Origin: Paenibacillus sp. FSL R5-0912
GTDB taxonomy: Bacteria; Bacillota; Bacilli; Paenibacillales; Paenibacillaceae
Assembly: GCF_000758605.1 (NCBI RefSeq)
Contig: NZ_CP009282.1
Coordinates: 6,200,001-6,264,000 of the forward strand
Length of the DNA: 64,000 nt
Reading direction: 5' to 3'
The notes beneath the pieces are model-generated. The model saw only the letters and a list, made by a program, of their open reading frames with translations, was not told the DNA's origin and ran no database searches. The position numbers and the translations under genes were made by a program. Numbering within the stretch: the first letter of the stretch is position 1; the number at the start of each line of letters is the position of its first letter. Shown here in pieces: positions 1 to 8,068 of this stretch.

Positions 1-657
1 AAGTCCGGCATTGTAAGGCAGATTATTTTCTTCTAATGCCAGCTTATATCCCAGAAGCCGCCGGCTGCCCGTAGTTTCATCCAATAAAGGTGATTTGGCC
101 AGGAAGCCAATGTTCTTGTGTCCAAGTGAGATTAAATAACTGGTCGCCTTATAGGCCTCTTTCGATTCATTGATGGTTACGCTGGAGAATATGGCCGGGT
201 CCACTTCCTGGGATGTAGTAATCGTCGTCAGTACAAACGGAACCGTCAGCTGCTTAAACTTCTCTTCGGAATGATTATACGTACCGCCCATGAAAATAAT
301 CCCGCTTAAGTTCTTCTCCTTCACCAATTGAATCGCCGCATTGATCTCATCGGTTCCATCCTCTACCTGATGGATGAGAAACGGATAGCCGCGCAGATTG
401 ACCTGCCGTTCAATTTCCTTGATCATGATGGCGAAGAACGGATTGGTAATTCCCTTGACCATGAGTGCAATGTTCTTGGATTGCGTGGTTTTTAAATTCC
501 GTGCGTTGGAATTCGGAATATAATTGTATTCCTTCACGACACTCAGAACCTTCTCGCGGGTCGCATCACTCACCAGTCCCTTATTATTAATAACCCTGGA
601 TACAGTCGAGATGCCGACTCCGGATATCCGCGCGATATCCTTAATATTAACGTCCAC
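1..657 (-). CDS. LacI-family transcriptional regulator, C-terminus beyond window
   Basis: DNA-binding repressor expected to control the neighbouring sugar locus. The first residues read VDVNIKDIARISGVGISTVS, the standard LacI helix-turn-helix followed by the hinge (SRVINNKG). A periplasmic-binding-protein-like effector domain follows (ARNLKTTQSKNIALMV, then GITNPFF). GTG at 657 is chosen because GGGGGAG lies five bases upstream. The frame stays open to base 1 (219 codons), so the C-terminal part, normally another 110 or so residues, is outside the window. It is the last gene of the leftward ABC transporter run, 64 bp after the lipoprotein gene, with a perfect hairpin between them. Two identical operator-like palindromes in the divergent promoter at 4.4-4.6 kb are the obvious binding sites. 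Ligand inferred only from context: beta-1,2-glucooligosaccharide. Confidence 0.9.
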   Translation of the reverse strand, partial: MDVNIKDIARISGVGISTVSRVINNKGLVSDATREKVLSVVKEYNYIPNSNARNLKTTQSKNIALMVKGITNPFFAIMIKEIERQVNLRGYPFLIHQVEDGTDEINAAIQLVKEKNLSGIIFMGGTYNHSEEKFKQLTVPFVLTTITTSQEVDPAIFSSVTINESKEAYKATSYLISLGHKNIGFLAKSPLLDETTGSRRLLGYKLALEENNLPYNAGL

Positions 658-680
658 ACTACTCCCCCATTTATAGGTAA

Positions 681-703
681 GGGAGCTATAGACTATAGCT
701 CCC
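681..703. promoter_or_regulatory. Perfect hairpin between binding-protein and lacI-type genes
   Basis: A 10-bp perfect inverted repeat (GGGAGCTATA / TATAGCTCCC) with a 3-base loop lies between the lipoprotein stop and the regulator start. No T-run follows on the minus strand, so it is unlikely to be an efficient intrinsic terminator. Stem-loops downstream of binding-protein genes often protect that message and give the protein in excess over the following gene, which fits here. Confidence 0.6.
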
Positions 704-721
704 AGGTACCTCTACATTCCT

Positions 722-2296
722 TTAGTTGACGGGTACAAATTCTGCCAATTGTTTCTCTACTTCGGCAATGACCTTGTCAATTCCTGCTTTTGTCAGCTGG
801 TCACGGTATTCTGCAACGGCTGCTTTTGGATCTTTGCTTGTTTTACCCAGCATCAGCTGAATACCGAGCTGTGCATTGACGTTCGAGATCGAAGCAATTT
901 CAGTTGTTACATTCGAAGGATCGAAGCTGAAGCCGTTGTAAGGATCATCGATTGCTTCTTTATCCCATTCAGCAAACAGGTCTTTACGGATCGGGTTCTC
1001 AGTATCACTCGGAATCACGAACTTGTCGTTTCTGAGGGACCAGGCCGAGAAGCCTCCGCCATCTGTTTTTTCATTGAAGCCTTCCGGCTGCTTCTTCACG
1101 CCATCTTCAATGACGTAGTGCTTGCCTTCGATACCGTATTGCATCAGGTTGTAGTAGCTTTCATCGGTCATGAATTTCTCAATTACCATCAGAGAGCGCT
1201 CCGGATTAGAGGAATTCGCGCTGATTACTGTCGAGTTGTCTACACCCATTTTACGCTTGATTTTCTTATTCGCTTCAGCAAAAGTATAGAAGCTTGTAGG
1301 AGAGTCAGGCAGTGCCTTGATATCTCCGCCGTACTGCCCGATCCAGTCCTGGGCATGAGTCAGATAACCCGCAGAGTTCGCTGCTCTGAAGTTGTCCTTG
1401 CTGCCGAGGGAAGCGGACAGAACGTCTTTGCCCCAATAGCCCTTGTCGCCCCACTCACGCATTTTCACAGCCCAATCCTCGAATTCCTGGGTGAAGGCTG
1501 GATGCAATACGGTCTTGTAATCCTCCGGGCTCTTGGTGACCAGATTCAATTCATTCAGCGAGATACCAGGTGCGTTCAGCCACATGTCTGTAGTATCTAC
1601 GAGCATTCTGAACATGTTCTGTGCATCCTCAGCCTTACCGTTAATTGGCGGGAAGGATTCGTTGGCAACCACATTATCCATGTATTTAACCATGTCATCG
1701 ATTGTCTTAATTTCGGTCATGCCGTATTTCTTCAGCAGATCCGTACGGTATGCATAACCGGCAGGCGTGTATTCACTGAACAGACTCGGTACGCCGTAGA
1801 TTTTGCCATTGACCTTGGTGTTCTGCCAAGAGGCTTCAGGAATCTCCGCCTTCAGCTTAGGCGCCACCTTGTCCAGCATGTCGGTAATGTCAGTCAGCGC
1901 ACCTTCAGTAGCCAGGGTGTAGTAGGACACAGCGGCACCCGGAGAAGCATGCGACAGATCGAACGATTCGCCGGAAGCGAACAACAGCGGATACTTGGTA
2001 GCTACGTCCGGCCAGTCAATATACTTGATTTCAAGTGTAGTATTCAGATCAGCCTTAAGCTTCTTATTAATCTCAGCCAGAATTTCTTTATTGGTAACTC
2101 CTTCACTGCCCCACAGGTAGTACACCAGCTTTGCTTCCTTAGAGGTGTCTACTCCTCCAGCATTGGTGGAAGTAGATGGAGTGTTCGACGAACCTGAATT
2201 ATTTCCATTTGCATTATTGCTTGACGAACAAGCGGATAGCACTCCAGTAAGCATGAGGACAGCAGCTAGAGAAGAAGCAATCTTTTTACCTTTCAT
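722..2296 (-). CDS. ABC transporter sugar-binding lipoprotein
   Basis: Extracellular solute-binding protein of an ABC sugar importer, 524 residues. The N-terminus is a lipoprotein signal peptide with lipobox LSAC (Cys about residue 23), followed by an Asn/Ser/Gly-rich linker typical of Gram-positive lipoproteins. The body has the size and pattern of the long family-1 binding proteins of LplA type (YYLWGSEG near residue 60; FSAWSLRND in the C-lobe). Start supported by GGGAGG upstream. It is the third gene of a leftward operon after two permease genes, with no ATPase gene, as is usual when a shared MsmX-type ATPase serves several importers. The divergent GH94 phosphorylase and GH3 glucosidase make sophoro-oligosaccharides the best substrate guess. 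Confidence 0.9.
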   Translation of the reverse strand: MKGKKIASSLAAVLMLTGVLSACSSSNNANGNNSGSSNTPSTSTNAGGVDTSKEAKLVYYLWGSEGVTNKEILAEINKKLKADLNTTLEIKYIDWPDVATKYPLLFASGESFDLSHASPGAAVSYYTLATEGALTDITDMLDKVAPKLKAEIPEASWQNTKVNGKIYGVPSLFSEYTPAGYAYRTDLLKKYGMTEIKTIDDMVKYMDNVVANESFPPINGKAEDAQNMFRMLVDTTDMWLNAPGISLNELNLVTKSPEDYKTVLHPAFTQEFEDWAVKMREWGDKGYWGKDVLSASLGSKDNFRAANSAGYLTHAQDWIGQYGGDIKALPDSPTSFYTFAEANKKIKRKMGVDNSTVISANSSNPERSLMVIEKFMTDESYYNLMQYGIEGKHYVIEDGVKKQPEGFNEKTDGGGFSAWSLRNDKFVIPSDTENPIRKDLFAEWDKEAIDDPYNGFSFDPSNVTTEIASISNVNAQLGIQLMLGKTSKDPKAAVAEYRDQLTKAGIDKVIAEVEKQLAEFVPVN

Positions 2297-2375
2297 TCGG
2301 TAAGCCTCCCTTTTCTTTTCTATATTATGGATTTTGCATCTATAACAAACACCCTTCTATTGAAGCAGGCGTCCA

Positions 2376-3278
2376 TTAACCTTTAACAGCACCGACGGTA
2401 AGACCGGTTACGAAGTAACGCTGAATGAATGGATACAGGAGAATGATCGGGCCTGTGGCCAGTACGGCTGTAGCCATTTTAATGGATTGGGTAGGCAGAT
2501 CGGCTGTATTAATGACCGCTCCCGAGTTGATGAGACTGCCCATATTCGCCTGGTTGATCATGCGCTGCAGGAAGTACTGGAGCGGGAACTTGGTCGGAGA
2601 GTCCATGTACAGCATCCCGTTGTACCACTCATTCCAGAAGCCCAGCGCCGAGAACAGCCCGATAGTCGCCAGTGAAGGAACCGCCAGCGGCATGAAGATC
2701 CGCCAGTAGATGCGGAAATCGCCCGCGCCGTCAATCGTGGCTGATTCATACAGGGAATCCGGGATCGCCTTCATGAAGTTACGCATCAGGAAGATCGACC
2801 ACGCCCCTACCACAGCCGGCAGAATCATGGCGAACAGGTTGTCCTTCATATGCAGATGCTTGACCATCAGAATATAAGTCGGAATCAATCCTCCGCTGAA
2901 CAAGGTTGTGAAATAGATCAGGAAGGAGAAGAAGTTACGGTATTTGAAATCCTTGCGGTTCAGGACAAATCCGGCCATGGACATCATGAACAGCCCGAGC
3001 ACCGTACCTACGACTGTGATAAAAATCGTAACCTGATAAGCATCCACCAGCTTGGAGGAGTTACTGAGCAACAATTCGTAGGCCTTGAAGGAAACTTCAT
3101 TCGGAATCAGCTTATATCCCTCGCGGACAATCTCCTGCTCATTCATGAAGGAGGAGGAGATCATCAGCGCAAAAGGAAACACACAGAACAGTGCAAAGAT
3201 CGAGATGCAGATGTAACTGATCACTTTTATGAAAACACTGCCGGAATCCTGTTTGATTTTAATAGATGTACTTGCCAT
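2376..3278 (-). CDS. Carbohydrate ABC transporter permease (LplC/AraQ-like)
   Basis: Inner-membrane permease of the sugar importer, about 300 residues with six predicted membrane segments. The cytoplasmic EAA loop that docks the ATPase is clear (ESATIDGAGDFRIYWRIFMP), and the C-terminus FIQRYFVTGLTVGAVKG is the typical end of LplC-type subunits. Three starts lie close together (3287, 3284, 3278); 3278 is preferred because AGGGGTG sits at proper distance. It follows the other permease by 28 bp and precedes the binding-protein gene, so the order is permease-permease-binding protein-regulator. The substrate is inferred from the divergent glycosidase genes only. Confidence 0.9.
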   Translation of the reverse strand: MASTSIKIKQDSGSVFIKVISYICISIFALFCVFPFALMISSSFMNEQEIVREGYKLIPNEVSFKAYELLLSNSSKLVDAYQVTIFITVVGTVLGLFMMSMAGFVLNRKDFKYRNFFSFLIYFTTLFSGGLIPTYILMVKHLHMKDNLFAMILPAVVGAWSIFLMRNFMKAIPDSLYESATIDGAGDFRIYWRIFMPLAVPSLATIGLFSALGFWNEWYNGMLYMDSPTKFPLQYFLQRMINQANMGSLINSGAVINTADLPTQSIKMATAVLATGPIILLYPFIQRYFVTGLTVGAVKG

Positions 3279-3306
3279 TTTCATCACCCCTGTTTCGTGT
3301 CATGTC

Positions 3307-4242
3307 TTAGAACAACGCGCTGTCCGGTTCAACCTTGCGTACAATAAAGTTAACCACAAGCACCAGGACCAGGCCGAATAAGGATTGGTAGAATCCTACT
3401 GCAGCACCCATCGAGAAGTTAAATTGTCCCACCAGGGAGCGGAAGACATACGTATCTATGATATCCGTCTGCGGATACAGCACGGAGTTTGTGCCAATGA
3501 GATTGTAGAACAGGTCGAAGGAGCCTTTGAGAATCCCGCCCATACCGAACAGCAGGAGCAGTATAAAGGTCGGCTTCAGAATAGGTAGGGTCATGTAGCG
3601 GATCCGCTGCCAGGTAGTAGCACCATCCATGTAGGCAGCCTCGTACAGATCATGGTTGATCCCTGTGATCGCAGCCAGATAGACAATCATACCGTAGCCG
3701 GTACCAGCCCAGATCTTGAAGGCCACAATAATGTATTTCCAGATGCCCGGATCATTATAGAACTCATAACGGTCCAGCCCTGCCCCCGAGATCATCGTAT
3801 TGATGAATCCGGAGTTGAAGTTGAAGAGATTGTAAGCAAACACACCAACGATAACCATCGAAATGAAGTTTGGCAGGAGAATAACGGACTGGGAGATCTT
3901 CTTGAACCATTTTCCGGTAATCTCCGACAACATGATGGCAAACACAATCTGAATAATATTGCCTAAAGCAAGGAATACCAGATTGTAGAGCAGCGTATTC
4001 TTGGTGATATTCCAGAGTTCTCCGGTCTGCACCAGGAATTCAAAGTTCTTCAGACCGATGAAATCACTTCCAAAGATGCCTTTGTTGAGCTTGTAATCCA
4101 CGAATGCAACATAAGCGCCGGGCATTACCGCATAGTGAAAGACCGCGAAATACACAATGACAGGCAGCAGCATGAGATACAGCACTTTGTTCTTAAATAG
4201 TTCCCGGACGATATTTCCGCCCGCATGTACAAATCTTGCCAA
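3307..4242 (-). CDS. Carbohydrate ABC transporter permease (LplB/UgpA-like)
   Basis: First permease of the importer, about 311 residues, six membrane segments, EAA loop EAAYMDGATTWQRIRYMTLP. An open frame extends 65 codons further upstream, but that extension runs through the operator and has no membrane-protein character. A TTG at 4242 has GGAGGTG six bases upstream and begins SLARF-like sequence directly before the first membrane segment (ELFKNKVLYLMLLPVIVYF), so TTG is chosen. The resulting 5' leader is about 160 nt and contains the operator at 4365-4380. It heads the leftward operon. Confidence 0.88.
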   Translation of the reverse strand: MARFVHAGGNIVRELFKNKVLYLMLLPVIVYFAVFHYAVMPGAYVAFVDYKLNKGIFGSDFIGLKNFEFLVQTGELWNITKNTLLYNLVFLALGNIIQIVFAIMLSEITGKWFKKISQSVILLPNFISMVIVGVFAYNLFNFNSGFINTMISGAGLDRYEFYNDPGIWKYIIVAFKIWAGTGYGMIVYLAAITGINHDLYEAAYMDGATTWQRIRYMTLPILKPTFILLLLFGMGGILKGSFDLFYNLIGTNSVLYPQTDIIDTYVFRSLVGQFNFSMGAAVGFYQSLFGLVLVLVVNFIVRKVEPDSALF

Positions 4243-4364
4243 TGAGCCCACCTCCAAATTGAACGATGCATTCTTACCGCATGCATATCTTTGTTTCACT
4301 TCTTGTCCCTGCAGCTGAATGACAACTGCGTGCATACCTTTAATATTTAACCGTATTGGACAGT

Positions 4365-4380
4365 ATAGAAACGTTTCCAT
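4365..4380 (-). promoter_or_regulatory. Operator for the leftward ABC operon
   Basis: Read on the minus strand this is ATGGAAACGTTTCTAT, with the perfect core GAAACGTTTC. The same 16 bases occur on the plus strand at 4565-4580. It lies 28-43 bases downstream of the leftward -10 box, a position suited to repression. The core fits both LacI-family operators and the CcpA cre consensus; the adjacent lacI-type gene makes a local operator likely, and both proteins may act here. Confidence 0.75.
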
Positions 4381-4407
4381 TATTTCTTTGTGTTTCCCCT
4401 TGCTCAG

Positions 4408-4437
4408 AGCATACTCCCAAGTTGTATACGCTGTCAA
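4408..4437 (-). promoter_or_regulatory. Sigma-A promoter of the leftward ABC operon
   Basis: Minus strand: -35 TTGACA at 4432-4437, 18-base spacer, -10 TATGCT at 4408-4413. Transcription would start near 4400 and pass through the operator at 4365-4380. Confidence 0.6.
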
Positions 4438-4520
4438 ACATTTTTTATTTTCGAATTACAAGTAAAAAAATTACATTCTGCATCGCAAAGATGATAATTA
4501 GGTCGTTTTTTCGTAGATAA

Positions 4521-4549
4521 TTGACTTTTTTTCGTCTTCAGACTAATAT
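4521..4549 (+). promoter_or_regulatory. Sigma-A promoter of the rightward glycosidase operon
   Basis: -35 TTGACT at 4521-4526, 17-base spacer, -10 TAATAT at 4544-4549. The operator at 4565-4580 lies roughly at +10 to +25 of the transcript. Confidence 0.75.
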
Positions 4550-4564
4550 CGAGATGTATCACTT

Positions 4565-4580
4565 ATGGAAACGTTTCTAT
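4565..4580 (+). promoter_or_regulatory. Operator for the rightward glycosidase operon
   Basis: ATGGAAACGTTTCTAT, identical to the reverse complement of the site at 4365-4380. The two operators therefore mirror each other about the divergent promoter region, each oriented in the direction of its own operon. Confidence 0.75.
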
Positions 4581-4671
4581 TTATTCTTTACACGGACATG
4601 TCACCATCTAATGATGAATTCCCCCTAACCTAATTCATGTCCCAATCACGTACTGGAAAGAGAGGGTTATT

Positions 4672-7600
4672 ATGATTTTCAAACAACAATCAAACATGAT
4701 TACCTTAACCCGGGATGACCTTAGTTATACGTTCCTGCCAACAGGAGACATCTTCGAGTTCACCCATGAGTCTACTCTCATTAATCAGTTCCAAGGCAAT
4801 CCTGTAGATGGTTCAGCTAATAATATCTATCTGCGCGTGCATACGGAGCAAGGAATCAGCAGCTATCCTTTACTCGGAATCCGCTCGGGCTCCAAGCTGT
4901 CCCATAGTCAAGACCAACTGATTTTTGAAGGTTCTATAGAAGCAATTAGCTACCGTGTCACCTTCGCGCCGGCCCGGGACGGAATCTGGTTCTGGCATAT
5001 TCAGCTCTCCGGCAGCGGTGAGACCGTGGATGTGGTCTACGGACAGGATATCGGTGTCGCAGGCAAAGGCGGCGTGCTGGCCAATGAGCTGTACATGAGC
5101 CAATATCTAGATCACAGCATCTGGGAAGGCACGAACGGCTACGCCGTGTGCTCCCGCCAGAACCAGCCGCAGGGAATGGCCTTCCCTTATCTGCAGCAGG
5201 GTGTAGTGGGTACCCGTGCAGTAGGCTATTCTACTGACGGTATGCAGTTCTTCGGCGTGTCCTACAAAGGCAGCTATGTGCCCGAGGTGCTTAGCGGCAA
5301 TCTGCAGAATAGCAATTATCAATACGAGCTGGCCTATACCGCGCTGCAGACAGAGCTTATGACGCTGTCCGTTCCAGCTGAATTCGCCTTCTACGGGCTC
5401 TTCCGCCCTACTCATCCGGCTGCTGTTACAGAGCTTGAGTTCCAAGCCGAGCTGCAGGCAGCTTACGATGAAATCGACTGGAGCGCGGGTGAGGCTGTGC
5501 CGAGCAGAGATGTGCCTGTGCTAAGTACTGATATTGGCGCACCTTATGTCTCTGCACAGTGGACCCAGGCTGAGATTGATGCGGCTTACCCTAACCGGAA
5601 GCTTGAAGAAATCGAGAACGGGGAACTGCTCTCCTTCTTCACGGATGAGCATGTCCATGTTGTACTGCAGCCCAAAGAGCTGTTGGTCGAGCGTCCGCAC
5701 GGCCATATCATCACTACGCTGCTTGATAAAAGCCAAGTCGATAACAACCTAATTTCTTCCACTAACTATATGTACGGAATCTTCAACGGCCAGACGGTTG
5801 TCGGCAATACCTCTTTCCATAAACTGCTCTCCACACCACGCGGCCTGCTGAATATTCAGCGGAACAGTGGACAGCGGATCTATATCCGCCTGGATGGGGT
5901 CTACCGGATTCTTACGCTCCCGGCAGCTTACGAAATGGGCGTTAACTTTGCCAAATGGCATTACCAGGTTGAGGATGATCTGCTCACGGTTACCGTCTTT
6001 GCCGCAGCAGGTCAGCCGGATGTTGCCCTGCAGGTTCAGTCAAAGCTCGGCAGAGCCTATGATTATCTGATCACGAACCAGCTTGTTATGGGTGAGCATG
6101 AATTCCAGCATCCGGTGAGAGTTGAAGCCAGGGACGGTATTCTGCAGGTTCTTCCTGACGAAGCGTCCGTGCAGCAGCTTCCTTATCCGGGTCTGCATTT
6201 CGATATCCAGCTTCCGGGAACTGCCTATACGTACAGCGATGACCGGATGTTCTATACGGACAGACAGCCGCGCAACGGAACGCTGCTGACGATTTCCGTC
6301 ACGCAGTCGGCAAGCTTCCAGCTTGTAATCCAAGGCCGGCTCACACAGGCCGACAGTCTTCCCCTGGTCTCTCCTTACACTCCGGAAACCGAGGAAGCGC
6401 TGTTTAAAGGCTTCTATGAAGCATTTACTTCGGGCTTCCACCTCCAGCTTGATGGAGAAGAGCAGTCACGGATTGATATTCTGAACGAAACGGTATGGTG
6501 GTACACCCATAATGCGATGACCCATTTCATTATGCCGCATGGCCTTGAACAGCCGGGCGGAGCCGCATGGGGCACACGCGATGTATGCCAGGGACCGATG
6601 GAGTATTTCCTGATGACCCAGCATTATGAGCTGGCCAGAAATGTAATGCTGAAGATCTACTCCCATCAGCTGTGGGAGAGCAAGGAATGGCCGCAATGGT
6701 TCATGTTCGACCAGCATCCGGTACAAGCCCATGAATGGCATGGCGATGTCGTACTCTGGCCGCTGAAATGCATCAGCGATTATATTAAGGCTACCGGAGA
6801 CTATTCGATTCTTGAGGAACAGGTTGGCTATCATCACCTGGCAGATGCTCTGCCAAGCCAGCGGACTGAAACCGTGCTTGAGCATGTCAAAGCTGCTGTA
6901 GAGACGATCCGTGAACGCTTCGTACCGGGCACGTCCCTGATCAATTATGCCGGGGGCGACTGGGATGATACCCTGCAGCCTGCTGATGAAGCCTTGAAGA
7001 CCAAGCTCGTGAGTGCCTGGACCGTCGCTTTGGCCTTCCAGGTCATCCGCAACCTGTCGCAGGTCACTACAGCCGATGCCGAATTCTCCGCCAGCCTTGC
7101 TGTAATGGCCGAAGAGATGAAGGAATCCTTCCGGACGCTGCTGATCAAGGATGGCGTCATCGCCGGCTTCGCCTACTTCCAGGAGGACGGCAGCATTGAT
7201 TATATGCTTCACCCGTTGGATCAGCAGACCGGCATCCATTACCGCCTGCTGCCAATGACACGCAGCATTATTGCTGAGCTGGTGACCCCGGAACAGGCGG
7301 TTGCCAATTTCCGCCTGATTGACGAGCATCTGAATCACCCGGATGGCGTCCGTCTGATGGATCGTCCCGCCCGCTATGAAGGCGGCGTAAGTACGATCTT
7401 CCGCCGTGCCGAGCAAGCCGCCAGTGTCGGCCGCGAGATCAGCCTGCAGTATGTGCATGCCCATATCCGCTATCTCGAAGCTTCCGCCAAGCTTGGCGAA
7501 GCTGACCGCGCCTGGGAAGGCCTGTTCCAGATCAATCCGATCAACATCCGGCAGAGCGTCCCGAATGCCCAGCTGCGCCAGAGCAATATGTACTTCAGCA

Positions 7601-8022
7601 GCTCGGACGGGAATTTCCCTGACCGTTACAGCTATCAGCAGAACTTCGATCAGCTGCGCGATGGCAGCGTAGAGGTTAAAGGCGGCTGGCGCCTGTATTC
7701 CAGCGGCCCCGGAATCTATCTCAATCAGCTCATCTCAGCTATTCTGGGTATCCGCTTCAGCGATGAAGAGCTGATCATTGATCCGGTGCTGCCCGCCAGC
7801 CTTGACGGACTGCGCTTCACTTATGAGTGCTTCGGCCGTCCGTTAACCTTTGTCTATCACATCGGCTCAGGCCCGGCCCGTACTCCGGAGCTGCATGCAG
7901 CAGGAGTTGCGGTTACCGGCCAGGTCCTGTCCAATCCGTACCGCCCGGGTGCCGTAAGCATTGCCAAGAACAACCTGCTTACGCTGCCCGGCAATGAACT
8001 GCATATCTATTTGGCACAATAA
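4672..8022 (+). CDS. GH94 phosphorylase, probable 1,2-beta-oligoglucan phosphorylase
   Basis: Large cytoplasmic phosphorylase, 1,116 residues, probably cleaving beta-1,2-glucooligosaccharides with inorganic phosphate to give glucose 1-phosphate. The N-terminal half is beta-sandwich-like. The C-terminal (alpha/alpha)6 barrel carries the GH94-type active-site stretch GGDWDDTLQP (Asp763 and Asp766), equivalent to the DWND stretch of cellobiose phosphorylases. Length over 1,100 residues is more like the 1,2-beta-oligoglucan phosphorylases than cellobiose phosphorylases (about 810). The start follows GAGAGGG by seven bases. The next gene is a GH3 beta-glucosidase and the divergent operon is an importer with a LacI regulator, the same gene set as the Listeria innocua sophoro-oligosaccharide locus. 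Family call is strong; substrate is inferred from length and context. A related 1,3-beta- or cello-oligosaccharide specificity is possible. Confidence 0.82.
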   Translation: MIFKQQSNMITLTRDDLSYTFLPTGDIFEFTHESTLINQFQGNPVDGSANNIYLRVHTEQGISSYPLLGIRSGSKLSHSQDQLIFEGSIEAISYRVTFAPARDGIWFWHIQLSGSGETVDVVYGQDIGVAGKGGVLANELYMSQYLDHSIWEGTNGYAVCSRQNQPQGMAFPYLQQGVVGTRAVGYSTDGMQFFGVSYKGSYVPEVLSGNLQNSNYQYELAYTALQTELMTLSVPAEFAFYGLFRPTHPAAVTELEFQAELQAAYDEIDWSAGEAVPSRDVPVLSTDIGAPYVSAQWTQAEIDAAYPNRKLEEIENGELLSFFTDEHVHVVLQPKELLVERPHGHIITTLLDKSQVDNNLISSTNYMYGIFNGQTVVGNTSFHKLLSTPRGLLNIQRNSGQRIYIRLDGVYRILTLPAAYEMGVNFAKWHYQVEDDLLTVTVFAAAGQPDVALQVQSKLGRAYDYLITNQLVMGEHEFQHPVRVEARDGILQVLPDEASVQQLPYPGLHFDIQLPGTAYTYSDDRMFYTDRQPRNGTLLTISVTQSASFQLVIQGRLTQADSLPLVSPYTPETEEALFKGFYEAFTSGFHLQLDGEEQSRIDILNETVWWYTHNAMTHFIMPHGLEQPGGAAWGTRDVCQGPMEYFLMTQHYELARNVMLKIYSHQLWESKEWPQWFMFDQHPVQAHEWHGDVVLWPLKCISDYIKATGDYSILEEQVGYHHLADALPSQRTETVLEHVKAAVETIRERFVPGTSLINYAGGDWDDTLQPADEALKTKLVSAWTVALAFQVIRNLSQVTTADAEFSASLAVMAEEMKESFRTLLIKDGVIAGFAYFQEDGSIDYMLHPLDQQTGIHYRLLPMTRSIIAELVTPEQAVANFRLIDEHLNHPDGVRLMDRPARYEGGVSTIFRRAEQAASVGREISLQYVHAHIRYLEASAKLGEADRAWEGLFQINPINIRQSVPNAQLRQSNMYFSSSDGNFPDRYSYQQNFDQLRDGSVEVKGGWRLYSSGPGIYLNQLISAILGIRFSDEELIIDPVLPASLDGLRFTYECFGRPLTFVYHIGSGPARTPELHAAGVAVTGQVLSNPYRPGAVSIAKNNLLTLPGNELHIYLAQ

Positions 8023-8068
8023 TATATACAGACGATAACTTTCAGTACGCTTAACGAAGGAGTTAGCT

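Noticed and set aside
749-2197. Long plus-strand open frame opposite the binding-protein gene
   Set aside because: It mirrors the codon structure of the lipoprotein gene, shows no domain and has no ribosome site.
4243-4437. N-terminal extension of the first permease
   Set aside because: The extension covers the operator and most of the leader, has no permease similarity, and a TTG with a strong ribosome site lies just before the first helix.
6466-7464. 332-codon minus-strand frame inside the GH94 gene
   Set aside because: Antisense shadow of the catalytic domain with no independent support.
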